A stretch of DNA of 6,569 nt from Actinomycetota bacterium (GCA_014377795.1 JACMOY010000385.1:1-6569); one strand, 5' to 3'. Shown: positions 1-5,209, numbered from the stretch's first letter. Notes: a model not told the origin generated them from the sequence alone. Made by a program: numbers and translations.

Positions 1-12
1 CGGCTCCCCCCT

Positions 13-789
13 TCAGAGCCGCAGGTACCCGAGCGGGGCGCGCCCCGACAGCCCGGCGGCGGGCCACAGGGCGGGGTCGACGTCGGCGTACACGGTACGG
101 ACGACGGCGCCGGGCGTGGCGGCGCCGGCGGCCACCGCGGCACGCACCTGCTCGAGCCGCTCACGCCGGTGCTGCTGGTACGCGGCCAGGACGGCGGCTG
201 CGTCGTCCAGCACCGGGCCGTGCCCGGGCAGGATGCGCATCGCGCTGGACACGTTGCGCTGCAACAGGTCCAGCGACGCGAGGTAGTCGTCCAGGCGACC
301 GTCGGGGTGGGCGACGACCGTGGTACCGCGCCCCAGCACGGTGTCTCCGGTGAGCAGCGCGGCGTCGTCAGCCAGCACGAACGACAGCGAGTCCGCGCTG
401 TGCCCGGGCGTGCCCACCACCTCGACCCGCAGGCCGCCGGCGGCCACGACGTCCCCGCCGCGCAGGCCCTCGTCGCCCAGTCGGTGCGCCGGGTCCAGTG
501 CCTGGACGCCGCAGCCCGCCATCGCCGCGAAACCCGCCGCGCCGGCGCTGTGGTCGGCGTGCCCGTGGGTCAGCAGCACCGTGCCCACCCGCGCGCCGAT
601 CCCCTGGACGACGGCCAGCACCGCGCGCAGGTGCGCGACGTCGTCCGGCCCGGGGTCGACGACCACCGCGACGTCCGACCCGGGCTCGGCCAGCACCCAG
701 GTGTTCGTGCCGTCCAGGGTCATCGGGCCCGGGTTGGGCGCGAGGACGCAGGTCGCGCGGCTGCTCACCGGGCCGCCGACCCAGCTCAC
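13..789 (-). CDS. MBL-fold metallo-hydrolase, LACTB2-like (Rv3677c-type)
   Basis: This is a 258-residue soluble metallo-beta-lactamase-fold hydrolase. The metal-binding signature THGHADH is at residues 74-80 (H75, H77, D79, H80). Further expected ligands are H130 in TPGHS, D149 in GDT and H190 in PGHG, so the dinuclear metal site looks complete. The N-terminal NPGPMTLDGTNTW stretch (19-31) and a C-terminal helical domain ending in a hydrophobic LGYLRL tail are typical of the LACTB2/Rv3677c group. Some members of that group are RNases, but the substrate here cannot be told from sequence. The GTG start at 789 is chosen because it overlaps the upstream NUDIX stop by 4 bp (GTGA), implying translational coupling. 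The open frame runs much further upstream, but that part is the shadow of the NUDIX gene. The fold is certain; the precise function is not. Confidence 0.9.
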   Translation of the reverse strand: MSWVGGPVSSRATCVLAPNPGPMTLDGTNTWVLAEPGSDVAVVVDPGPDDVAHLRAVLAVVQGIGARVGTVLLTHGHADHSAGAAGFAAMAGCGVQALDPAHRLGDEGLRGGDVVAAGGLRVEVVGTPGHSADSLSFVLADDAALLTGDTVLGRGTTVVAHPDGRLDDYLASLDLLQRNVSSAMRILPGHGPVLDDAAAVLAAYQQHRRERLEQVRAAVAAGAATPGAVVRTVYADVDPALWPAAGLSGRAPLGYLRL

Positions 790-1652
790 GCGTCGCCGCC
801 CTGCCCGGGGCCGGCGTCCCCGCCGCCCAGCCCGTCGAGGTCGACGTGCAGGGACTCGCCGGTGAGCCAGGGCATCACCCGGCGCAGCCGCCGCGGCGCG
901 GCCAACACCGAGGTGACGTCCGGGTGCGCGGCCACCTCCTCCAGCGCTACCAGCGTCGGCGGCAGCATCGCCAACCGGCCCTCGCGGTGACCCTCGACGG
1001 CCGCGCGGGCGCCCACCCACGCGACGTGGTCGGCCTCGCCACCGACGTCCCGCGCCCGCTGCCCGGTGGGCATGGCGGCGGCGAAGAACCGCGTGTCGTA
1101 ACGCCGCGGCTCGAACACCGGCGTCGTCCAGTGCGCCCAGGGCCGCAGCAGGTCCGAGCGCAGCACCAGCCCGCGACGTCCGAGCAGCTCGCTGAGGGCG
1201 AGCGAGCGGTCCAGCAGCGCCTGGCGGTCGGCCTCCCACTGCAGGTCACCCAGGTCGGCGACGACGTCGGCGTCACCGGGGCGGCCGGCCAGCAGCACCC
1301 CGCACTCCTCGAACAGCTCGCGGACGGCGGCGCACACCAGCTCGCGCGCCTCGTCCAGGCCGGTGCCCAGCTGTTCGGCCCACCAGGAAGGGTCCGGGCC
1401 GAGCCACGGCACGCCCGGGTCGGCGTCGCGCAGGTCGACGCCACCGCCGGGGAACACGTGCATCTGCGGGGCGAAGGCCATCGTCGCGACCCGGCGCAGC
1501 ACGAACACCTCGGGGCCGGCGACCGCACCGGCCGCGGGCCCGTCGCGCAGCAGAAGCACGGTGGATGCGGCCCGAGGCCGCACGGCCCCGTCACCGGGCC
1601 ACGCCCGAGCGGCCTCGGCGAGCGCCGGGGCGAGCGGGGAGGTTCGCAGCAC
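786..1652 (-). CDS. NUDIX hydrolase, NUDT19-like
   Basis: This is a 288-residue NUDIX-superfamily protein that probably hydrolyses a nucleoside-diphosphate-linked compound; CoA-type substrates are known for the related NUDT7/NUDT8/NUDT19 enzymes. The HVFPGGGVD motif is at residues 65-73. The catalytic core RELFEECG is at 111-118, with the metal-binding glutamates E112, E115 and E116. Between GGG (69-71) and RE (111) lie about 25 more residues than in the canonical G-x5-E-x7-RE box, the insertion known from NUDT19/RP2p proteins. WTTP (175-178) and FEPRRYDTRFF (180-190) also fit that subgroup. The C-terminus is a Gly/Asp-rich low-complexity tail. The GTG start at 1652 is exactly 6 nt downstream of a TACGAT hexamer, so the mRNA is probably leaderless. 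The stop overlaps the start of the MBL gene. An overlapping GTG at 1654 is in another frame. Family is sure; substrate is inferred. Confidence 0.9.
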   Translation of the reverse strand: MLRTSPLAPALAEAARAWPGDGAVRPRAASTVLLLRDGPAAGAVAGPEVFVLRRVATMAFAPQMHVFPGGGVDLRDADPGVPWLGPDPSWWAEQLGTGLDEARELVCAAVRELFEECGVLLAGRPGDADVVADLGDLQWEADRQALLDRSLALSELLGRRGLVLRSDLLRPWAHWTTPVFEPRRYDTRFFAAAMPTGQRARDVGGEADHVAWVGARAAVEGHREGRLAMLPPTLVALEEVAAHPDVTSVLAAPRRLRRVMPWLTGESLHVDLDGLGGGDAGPGQGGDA

Positions 1653-1658
1653 ACGGTG

Positions 1659-1664
1659 ATCGTA
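1659..1664 (-). promoter_or_regulatory. Predicted -10 box (TACGAT) of the NUDIX-MBL operon, leaderless
   Basis: On the minus strand TACGAT (consensus TANNNT) is followed by 6 nt and then the GTG at 1652, so the first base of the start codon would be the transcription start. No Shine-Dalgarno sequence is present. No clear -35 is visible; that position falls within the preceding hairpin. Confidence 0.55.
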
Positions 1665-1680
1665 GGGACAGGGGATCAGA

Positions 1681-1710
1681 TGGCGCGCGGCGCCGAGCGC
1701 CTGCGCGCCA
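1681..1710 (-). terminator. Strong GC hairpin after the RidA gene
   Basis: A 30-bp inverted repeat begins 1 nt past the RidA stop codon. The outer arms are TGGCGCGC (1681-1688) and GCGCGCCA (1703-1710). The inner arms are GGCGC (1689-1693) and GCGCC (1697-1701), with a 3-nt CGA loop and one bulged base at 1702. This gives about 13 base pairs, nearly all G-C. No U-tract follows on the minus strand (TCTGATCC), as is common for actinobacterial hairpin terminators. It probably separates the DUF4177-RidA transcript from the NUDIX-MBL transcript. Confidence 0.55.
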
Positions 1711-1711
1711 C

Positions 1712-2173
1712 TCAGCGCACCCGCACCGTGATCTCGACCTCGACGGGCGCGTCCAGGGGCAGGACGGCGACCCCGACCGCGCTGCGCGCGTGCACCCCCG
1801 CGCCGCCGAACACCTGACCCAGCAGCTCGCTGGCGCCGTTGATCACGCCGGGCTGGCCGGTGAAGCCCGGGTCGCTCGCGACGAACCCGACCACCTTGAC
1901 CACCTGCACCACCAGGTCGAGGTCACCGACGACCGACTTCACTGCCGCGATCGCGTTCAGGGCGCAGGTGCGGGCCAGGTCCTTGGCCTGCTCGGGGGTG
2001 ACGTCGGCGCCCACCTTGCCGGTCGCGACGAGCGCGCCACCGACCATCGGCAGCTGGCCCGACGTCCACACCAGGTCGCCGTCCCGCACGGCGGGCACGT
2101 ACGACGCCAGGGGCGGGGCGACGTCTGGCACCTGCAGACCCAGCTCGGTCAGCCGCGCCTCGACGCCGCTCAC
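1712..2173 (-). CDS. RidA/YjgF/YER057c/UK114-family protein (Rv3678c-type)
   Basis: This is a 153-residue cytosolic protein of the Rid superfamily. Canonical RidA deaminates reactive enamine/imine intermediates made by PLP enzymes. Visible signatures are LVWTSGQLPM (34-43), GKVGADVTPEQA (52-63), ALNAIAAV (71-78) and HARSAVGVAVLPLDAPVEVE (128-147). R130 aligns with the catalytic arginine of E. coli RidA (R105), and E147 with its conserved C-terminal acidic position. The longer N-terminus and the GKVG segment place it in the YjgF-like-1 subgroup, whose activity is less established than that of RidA proper. The GTG start at 2173 overlaps the stop of the upstream 49-codon gene by 4 bp (GTGA), which decides the start. 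A strong hairpin follows the stop. Trimer formation is expected from the family. Confidence 0.92.
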   Translation of the reverse strand: MSGVEARLTELGLQVPDVAPPLASYVPAVRDGDLVWTSGQLPMVGGALVATGKVGADVTPEQAKDLARTCALNAIAAVKSVVGDLDLVVQVVKVVGFVASDPGFTGQPGVINGASELLGQVFGGAGVHARSAVGVAVLPLDAPVEVEITVRVR

Positions 2174-2319
2174 GCGCGGGGACGCTTCAGGTAGGCGACC
2201 AGGTTGCCGTCGTTGCTGACGACCTGCACGAGCTCCCAGCCGTCCTCGCCCCACTGGTCGAGGATCTGCTTGGTCGCGTGCACGATGAGCGGAACGGTCG
2301 CGTACTCCCAGGTGGCCAT
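2170..2319 (-). CDS. DUF4177-family small protein (Rv3678A-like)
   Basis: This is a 49-residue ORF starting MATWEYATVPLIV and ending YLKRPRA. The central WGEDGWELVQVV motif (residues 23-34), with alternating aromatic and hydrophobic residues, is the hallmark of DUF4177 proteins, small beta-alpha-beta proteins of unknown function. It has the length and place of mycobacterial Rv3678A. Its TGA stop overlaps the GTG of the RidA-family gene (GTGA), so the two should be translationally coupled. The ATG lies exactly 6 nt after TAGGCT on the minus strand, suggesting leaderless transcription, and there is no convincing Shine-Dalgarno sequence. It has no membrane segment or signal peptide. The function is unknown; a partnership with the RidA-family protein or the divergent ATPases is inferred only from conserved position. 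Confidence 0.88.
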   Translation of the reverse strand: MATWEYATVPLIVHATKQILDQWGEDGWELVQVVSNDGNLVAYLKRPRA

Positions 2320-2325
2320 GCGGTC

Positions 2326-2331
2326 AGCCTA
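2326..2331 (-). promoter_or_regulatory. Predicted -10 box (TAGGCT) of the DUF4177-RidA operon, leaderless
   Basis: TAGGCT on the minus strand ends 6 nt before the ATG at 2319, placing the transcription start on the A of the start codon. No -35 resembling TTGACA lies 16-18 nt upstream; that region is pure G/C. Confidence 0.55.
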
Positions 2332-2431
2332 GCGACGCCGCGGCCGGCGCCCCGCGCCCCGCACGGCCGGGTGTGACACGCGGCTCCTGCCGGCGGGCGG
2401 GGCAGCCCGCGCCGGGTGGCCGCGTCGTCGG

Positions 2432-2437
2432 TAGCCT
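2432..2437 (+). promoter_or_regulatory. Predicted -10 box (TAGCCT) of the Get3-like ATPase operon, leaderless or near-leaderless
   Basis: TAGCCT ends 7 nt before the ATG at 2445, so the transcript would start at or one base before the start codon. No Shine-Dalgarno sequence precedes the ATG. The hexamer mirrors the TAGGCT of the divergent operon about 100 bp away. The rest of the 2320-2444 intergenic region is G/C-rich and shows no recognisable -35. Confidence 0.55.
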
Positions 2438-2444
2438 CAAGCAC

Positions 2445-3434
2445 ATGCCGAACGGCGAGCGGGACTGGGATGGCGTGCGCCTGCACGTGGTCACCGGCAA
2501 GGGCGGCACCGGCAAGACGACGACCGCCGCGGCCCTGGCGCTGGCTCTGGCCCGCGGCGGCAAACGGGTGCTGCTCGTCGAGGTCGAGAACCGTCAGGGC
2601 ATCGCCCAGGTGTTCGACGTCCCGCCCCTGTCGTACGCCGAGACCAAGGTGGCCAGCGCGGCCGGCGGGGGCACCGTGATGGCCATGGCGGTCGAGGCCA
2701 AGGCGGCCCTGCTCGAGTATCTGCAGCTGTTCTACAAGCTGGGCCGGGCCGCGGGCGTGCTCGAGAAGTTCGGCGCCATCGACTTCGCGACCACCATCGC
2801 GCCGGGCATCCGCGACGTGCTGCTCACCGGCAAGGTCTATGAGGCGGTGCGCCGCCGCGACAACGGCCGGCCCGTGTACGACGCCGTCGTCCTCGACGCC
2901 CCGCCGACGGGTCGCATCGTGCGGTTCCTCAATGTCAACGCCGAGGTGGTCGGGCTGGCCAAGATCGGACCGATCCGCAACCAGGCGGACTCGATCACCA
3001 CCCTGCTGCGCTCGCCGCAGACCGTCGTCCACCTGGTCACCCTGCTCGAGGAGATGCCCGTGCAAGAGACCGCGGACGGCGCCCGCCACCTGGCCGCGGC
3101 CGATCTGCCGGTCGGTGGTGTGGTCGTCAACCTGGTGCGCGAGGCCGTCCTGCCGGTGCGCCGACTGGCCGCGGCGGGCAAGTTCAGCCTGGACGCCGAC
3201 GAGGTCGCCGCCGGGCTGGCCGAGGCCGGGCTGCCCGCGAGCGCCGCGGTCGTGGACGGCCTGCTCGTCGAGGCCCGCGACCACGCCGCGCGCCTGGCGC
3301 TGGAGAAGCGCGAGCGGGCCGAGGTCGACGACATCGGCCGCCCGGTCTACGAGCTACCGGCCCTCGCCTCGGGCGTCGACCTCGGTGGGCTCTACCTGCT
3401 CGCCGACCGGCTCACCGAGCAGGGGATGGCGTGA
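2445..3434 (+). CDS. bagA: Get3/ArsA-like ATPase subunit A (BagA/Rv3679-type)
   Basis: This is a 329-residue SIMIBI-class P-loop ATPase, the A partner of a pair known in mycobacteria as the Get3 homologues BagA/BagB. The deviant Walker [10 protein letters not shown] is at residues 18-26, with signature lysine K19 and P-loop lysine K24. Switch II DAPPTG is at 151-156, and VNLVRE (228-233) sits at the expected adenine-recognition strand. Switch I reads VEVENRQ (45-51) instead of the usual DPAHS/DPARR, so the catalytic Asp of Get3 is missing. The protein has no cysteine at all, so Get3's zinc-binding CxxC is absent. There is no transmembrane segment, so it is cytosolic. The leaderless ATG at 2445 is preferred over upstream in-frame codons, which encode an unconserved tail. 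Its stop overlaps the start of the next ATPase by 4 bp. Older databases call it an anion-transporting ATPase; no arsenic gene is nearby. Confidence 0.92.
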   Translation: MPNGERDWDGVRLHVVTGKGGTGKTTTAAALALALARGGKRVLLVEVENRQGIAQVFDVPPLSYAETKVASAAGGGTVMAMAVEAKAALLEYLQLFYKLGRAAGVLEKFGAIDFATTIAPGIRDVLLTGKVYEAVRRRDNGRPVYDAVVLDAPPTGRIVRFLNVNAEVVGLAKIGPIRNQADSITTLLRSPQTVVHLVTLLEEMPVQETADGARHLAAADLPVGGVVVNLVREAVLPVRRLAAAGKFSLDADEVAAGLAEAGLPASAAVVDGLLVEARDHAARLALEKRERAEVDDIGRPVYELPALASGVDLGGLYLLADRLTEQGMA

Positions 3435-4609
3435 GCCCGACCACCCGCGGCCGGGGCCGCCGTCCGGCCACCGGCTCACCCCGCCTGGACGTCGACGCGC
3501 TGCTACGCGACCGCGGCACCAGGATCATCGTGTGCTGCGGCGCCGGCGGCGTCGGCAAGACGACGACGGCCGCCGCCCTTGCGCTGCGGGCCGCCGAGCA
3601 GGGGCGCAGCGTCGTCGTCCTGACGATCGACCCGGCCCGGCGCCTCGCGCAGTCGATGGGGCTCGAGCAGCTCGACAACACCCCGCGCGAGGTCAAGGGC
3701 GTCGACGCCGCTGCGGGCGGGCGGCTGGACGCGATGATGCTCGACATGAAGCGGACCTTCGACGAGATCGTCGAGAGCCACTCCACGCCCGAGAAGGCGC
3801 AGCAGATCCTCGCCAACCCCTTCTACCAGGCGCTGTCGAGCTCGTTCGCGGGCACGCAGGAGTACATGGCGATGGAGAAGCTGGGCCAGCTGCGCGCCGA
3901 GGCCGACCGCGGCGGCACCTGGGACCTCGTGGTCGTCGACACCCCGCCCTCGCGCTCGGCGCCGGACTTCCTGGACGCCCCCCAGCGGCTCGGCTCGTTC
4001 CTGGACGGCCGCTTCATCAAGCTGCTGCTGGCCCCCGCCAAGGTCGGCGGCAAGGCCTACCTCAAGGTGTTCTCCTCCGGGGTCAACCTGGTCACCAACA
4101 CCCTCACCAAGGTGCTCGGCGCCCAGGTGCTGCGCGACATCCAGACCTTCGTGGCCGCCCTCGACACGATGTTCGGGGGGTTCCGCGAGCGGGCCGACGT
4201 CACCTACCGGCTGCTGCAGGAGAAGGGCACCTCGTTCGTGGTCGTCGCGGCGCCCGAGGGCGACGCGCTGCGCGAGGCGTCGTACTTCGTCGACCGGCTG
4301 GCCGCTGAGCGGATGCCGCTGTCGGGGCTGGTGCTCAACCGGGTGCACGATGTGGTCGCCGGCTCACTGTCGGCCGAGCGCAGCATCGCGGCCGCTGAGA
4401 CCCTCACCGAGCGCAAGGTGCACCCGCTCACGGCTCAGCTGCTGCGGCTGCACGCAGAGCGTGCCCAGGTCGCGACGCGCGAGAAGGCCCTGACGACGCG
4501 GTTCACCGCGGCCCACCCTGACGTGCCGATCGCCCGCGTGCCTGCGTTCGCGCAGGACGTCCACGACCTCGACGGGCTACGTCAGGTCGGGCGTGACCTC
4601 ACGGCCTGA
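3431..4609 (+). CDS. bagB: Get3/ArsA-like ATPase subunit B (BagB/Rv3680-type)
   Basis: This is a 392-residue partner ATPase. The P-loop [10 protein letters not shown] is at residues 36-45: K43 is the P-loop lysine, but the deviant-Walker signature lysine is replaced by A38. Switch [10 protein letters not shown] (67-75) keeps the catalytic-type Asp (D68). Switch II DTPPS is at 170-174, followed by DFLDAP, and VLNRVHD (301-307) matches the adenine-binding region. A hydrophobic, helix-prone segment at about 190-245 is where Get3 relatives carry their client-binding helices. The only cysteines are C35 and C36, so there is no zinc CxxC. The GTG start at 3431 overlaps the upstream stop (GTGA), which favours equal synthesis of a heterodimer. 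The gene ends 12 bp from the stop of the convergent whiB gene. Tail-anchored-protein targeting is known for eukaryotic Get3 but not demonstrated by anything here. Confidence 0.92.
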   Translation: MSPTTRGRGRRPATGSPRLDVDALLRDRGTRIIVCCGAGGVGKTTTAAALALRAAEQGRSVVVLTIDPARRLAQSMGLEQLDNTPREVKGVDAAAGGRLDAMMLDMKRTFDEIVESHSTPEKAQQILANPFYQALSSSFAGTQEYMAMEKLGQLRAEADRGGTWDLVVVDTPPSRSAPDFLDAPQRLGSFLDGRFIKLLLAPAKVGGKAYLKVFSSGVNLVTNTLTKVLGAQVLRDIQTFVAALDTMFGGFRERADVTYRLLQEKGTSFVVVAAPEGDALREASYFVDRLAAERMPLSGLVLNRVHDVVAGSLSAERSIAAAETLTERKVHPLTAQLLRLHAERAQVATREKALTTRFTAAHPDVPIARVPAFAQDVHDLDGLRQVGRDLTA

Positions 4610-4624
4610 GTGCCCTCGAGGTCA
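4594..4624. terminator. Possible bidirectional terminator between convergent bagB and whiB genes
   Basis: TGACCTC (4594-4600) and GAGGTCA (4618-4624) form a 7-bp inverted repeat with a 17-nt loop spanning both stop codons. A shorter CTCA/TGAG stem (4598-4601 and 4607-4610) competes with it. There are no T-tracts and the loop is long, so this is a weak candidate. It is the only symmetric element in the 12-bp convergent junction. Confidence 0.25.
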
Positions 4625-4960
4625 GCCGGCCTGGCGGTCGACGTCCGTGGCCTGCAGGTGCTCGCTGCGGGCGGCCTCGAGCAGGCGGCGCCAGGACTGC
4701 ACATTCGGGCGCTTCTTGAGCACCGCGCGCCGCTCGCGCTCGGTCATGCCGCCCCAGACGCCGAACTCGACGCGGTGGTCGAGGGCGTCGGCCAGGCACT
4801 CGGTGCGGACGACGCAGCCCAGGCACACGGTCTTGGCCCGGTTCTGCGCGGCGCCCTGGACGAACAGCTCGTCCGGATCGCTGCGGCGGCAGGCGCCGTT
4901 AGCCGCCCACTCCTGGACCCAGCCCTGCTCGCCCGTCGTCCCGTTCGCGGTGACCGTCAT
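4622..4960 (-). CDS. whiB4: WhiB-family [4Fe-4S] regulator, WhiB4/WblA type
   Basis: This is a 112-residue WhiB-like protein. Four cysteines, C24, C46, C49 and C55 (C-x21-C-x2-C-x5-C), bind a redox-sensitive [4Fe-4S] cluster. The turn GVWGG is at 67-71, followed by MTERERRAVLKKRP and a basic C-terminal region for DNA or sigma-factor contact. DPDELFVQGAAQ (28-39) and ALDHRVEFGVWGGMTER (59-75) closely match what I recall of M. tuberculosis WhiB4, so the subfamily call is firm. In mycobacteria WhiB4 modulates oxidative-stress responses; the Streptomyces orthologue WblA is a global regulator of development and antibiotic production. The ATG at 4960 is chosen because AGGGG lies 9 nt upstream and the WhiB N-terminus is short. 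A GTG at 5029 would add 23 unconserved residues. It is divergent from the penicillin-binding protein and convergent with the ATPase pair. Confidence 0.93.
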   Translation of the reverse strand: MTVTANGTTGEQGWVQEWAANGACRRSDPDELFVQGAAQNRAKTVCLGCVVRTECLADALDHRVEFGVWGGMTERERRAVLKKRPNVQSWRRLLEAARSEHLQATDVDRQAG

Positions 4961-4969
4961 GCTGATGTA

Positions 4970-4974
4970 CCCCT
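4970..4974 (-). promoter_or_regulatory. Shine-Dalgarno of the whiB gene
   Basis: AGGGG on the minus strand lies 9 nt before the ATG at 4960. It decides this start over the upstream in-frame GTG at 5029. Unlike the three leaderless units in this window, this gene has a leader. Confidence 0.6.
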
Positions 4975-5040
4975 GACTTGGTGAATCTGCCGGACGGCTC
5001 GCCGCCAGTAGTGCGACGATGCCCTCCACCCCGGCTTATG

Positions 5041-5046
5041 ACGGTA
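5041..5046 (-). promoter_or_regulatory. Candidate -10 box (TACCGT) of the whiB gene
   Basis: TACCGT on the minus strand fits TANNNT and would start transcription near 5034, giving a leader of about 75 nt. No convincing -35 is present. This is the best candidate in the region but weak. Confidence 0.3.
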
Positions 5047-5073
5047 GGGACGCGGCCGGGCCGCGACCATCAC

Positions 5074-5089
5074 CCATTCCGGCCATTCC
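5074..5089 (+). repeat. Short direct repeat CCATTCC x2 in the whiB-PBP intergenic region
   Basis: CCATTCC occurs at 5074-5080 and 5083-5089, a 9-bp period. In the whiB orientation it lies just upstream of the candidate -10 at 5041-5046. It could be a tandem half-site for a regulator, but two copies of 7 bp are weak evidence. Confidence 0.3.
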
Positions 5090-5097
5090 TCACACTG

Positions 5098-5115
5098 CGA
5101 GTGACTAGTCATTCG
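5098..5115. promoter_or_regulatory. Operator-like palindrome (TGACTAGTCA core)
   Basis: CGAGTGACTAGTCATTCG is an 18-bp palindrome broken by one mismatched pair (5101/5112). Its core TGACTAGTCA (5102-5111) is perfect. It sits between the divergent whiB and penicillin-binding protein genes in a locally A/T-richer patch. It is about 35 bp upstream of the candidate PBP -10 and about 50 bp upstream of the candidate whiB -10, so a dimeric regulator bound here could affect both genes. I do not recognise it as a known consensus. Confidence 0.45.
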
Positions 5116-5149
5116 GTCGACGAACCGGTGGTACGTCGGTGCCCCGGGT

Positions 5150-5155
5150 TACGCT
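5150..5155 (+). promoter_or_regulatory. Candidate -10 box (TACGCT) of the penicillin-binding protein gene
   Basis: TACGCT fits TANNNT and predicts a start near 5162 with a leader of about 48 nt. The -35 position 17 nt upstream (around GGTGGT) is not consensus, so the sigma factor is unclear. Confidence 0.4.
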
Positions 5156-5197
5156 GGGCGCGCTGCGTCGGCCACCGGGCCCGTTCGCGCCGGTGAC

Positions 5198-5204
5198 GAG
5201 AGGA
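5198..5204 (+). promoter_or_regulatory. Shine-Dalgarno of the penicillin-binding protein gene
   Basis: GAGAGGA lies 5 nt before the ATG at 5210. It supports this start over the second in-frame ATG at 5222. Confidence 0.65.
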
Positions 5205-5209
5205 CCCCC

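Noticed and set aside
790..1239. Upstream extension of the MBL open frame on the minus strand, adding about 150 residues
   Set aside because: The extension is Arg/Ala/Gly-rich, unlike any domain, and lies wholly within the NUDIX gene in another frame. The GTGA overlap gives a natural start at 789.
498..1817. 439-codon open frame on the plus strand
   Set aside because: It lies antisense to the MBL, NUDIX and RidA genes. Its translation is Arg/Pro/Gly/His-rich with no motif, a typical shadow in very G/C-rich DNA.
2370..2378. Half CRP-like site GTGTGACAC in the divergent intergenic region
   Set aside because: Only one half matches TGTGA-N6-TCACA; the second half is absent at the needed spacing.
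2187..3284. 365-codon open frame on the minus strand
   Set aside because: It is antisense to the first ATPase and the DUF4177 gene, of low complexity, and shows no family features. The plus-strand ATPase has clear motifs.
2839..4308. 489-codon open frame on the plus strand overlapping both ATPases
   Set aside because: It is out of frame with both, dominated by Arg/Pro/Ala/Ser, and has no motif.
3503..4348. 281-codon open frame on the minus strand
   Set aside because: It is antisense to the second ATPase; its His/Gln/Gly/Val-rich composition is typical of a shadow frame.
2445..4609. Arsenite-pump ATPase (ArsA) role for the ATPase pair
   Set aside because: No arsB/arsD/arsR gene is nearby and no cysteine metal site is present. 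The gene order matches the BagA/BagB Get3-like locus.
4961..5029. Upstream GTG start for the whiB gene adding 23 residues
   Set aside because: The downstream ATG has AGGGG at 9 nt and matches the short N-termini of WhiB proteins. The extension looks like leader.
5122..5150. ECF sigma-type promoter GAAC...GTT upstream of the penicillin-binding protein gene
   Set aside because: The spacing between the two elements is about 22 nt, too long for the usual 16-18 nt.
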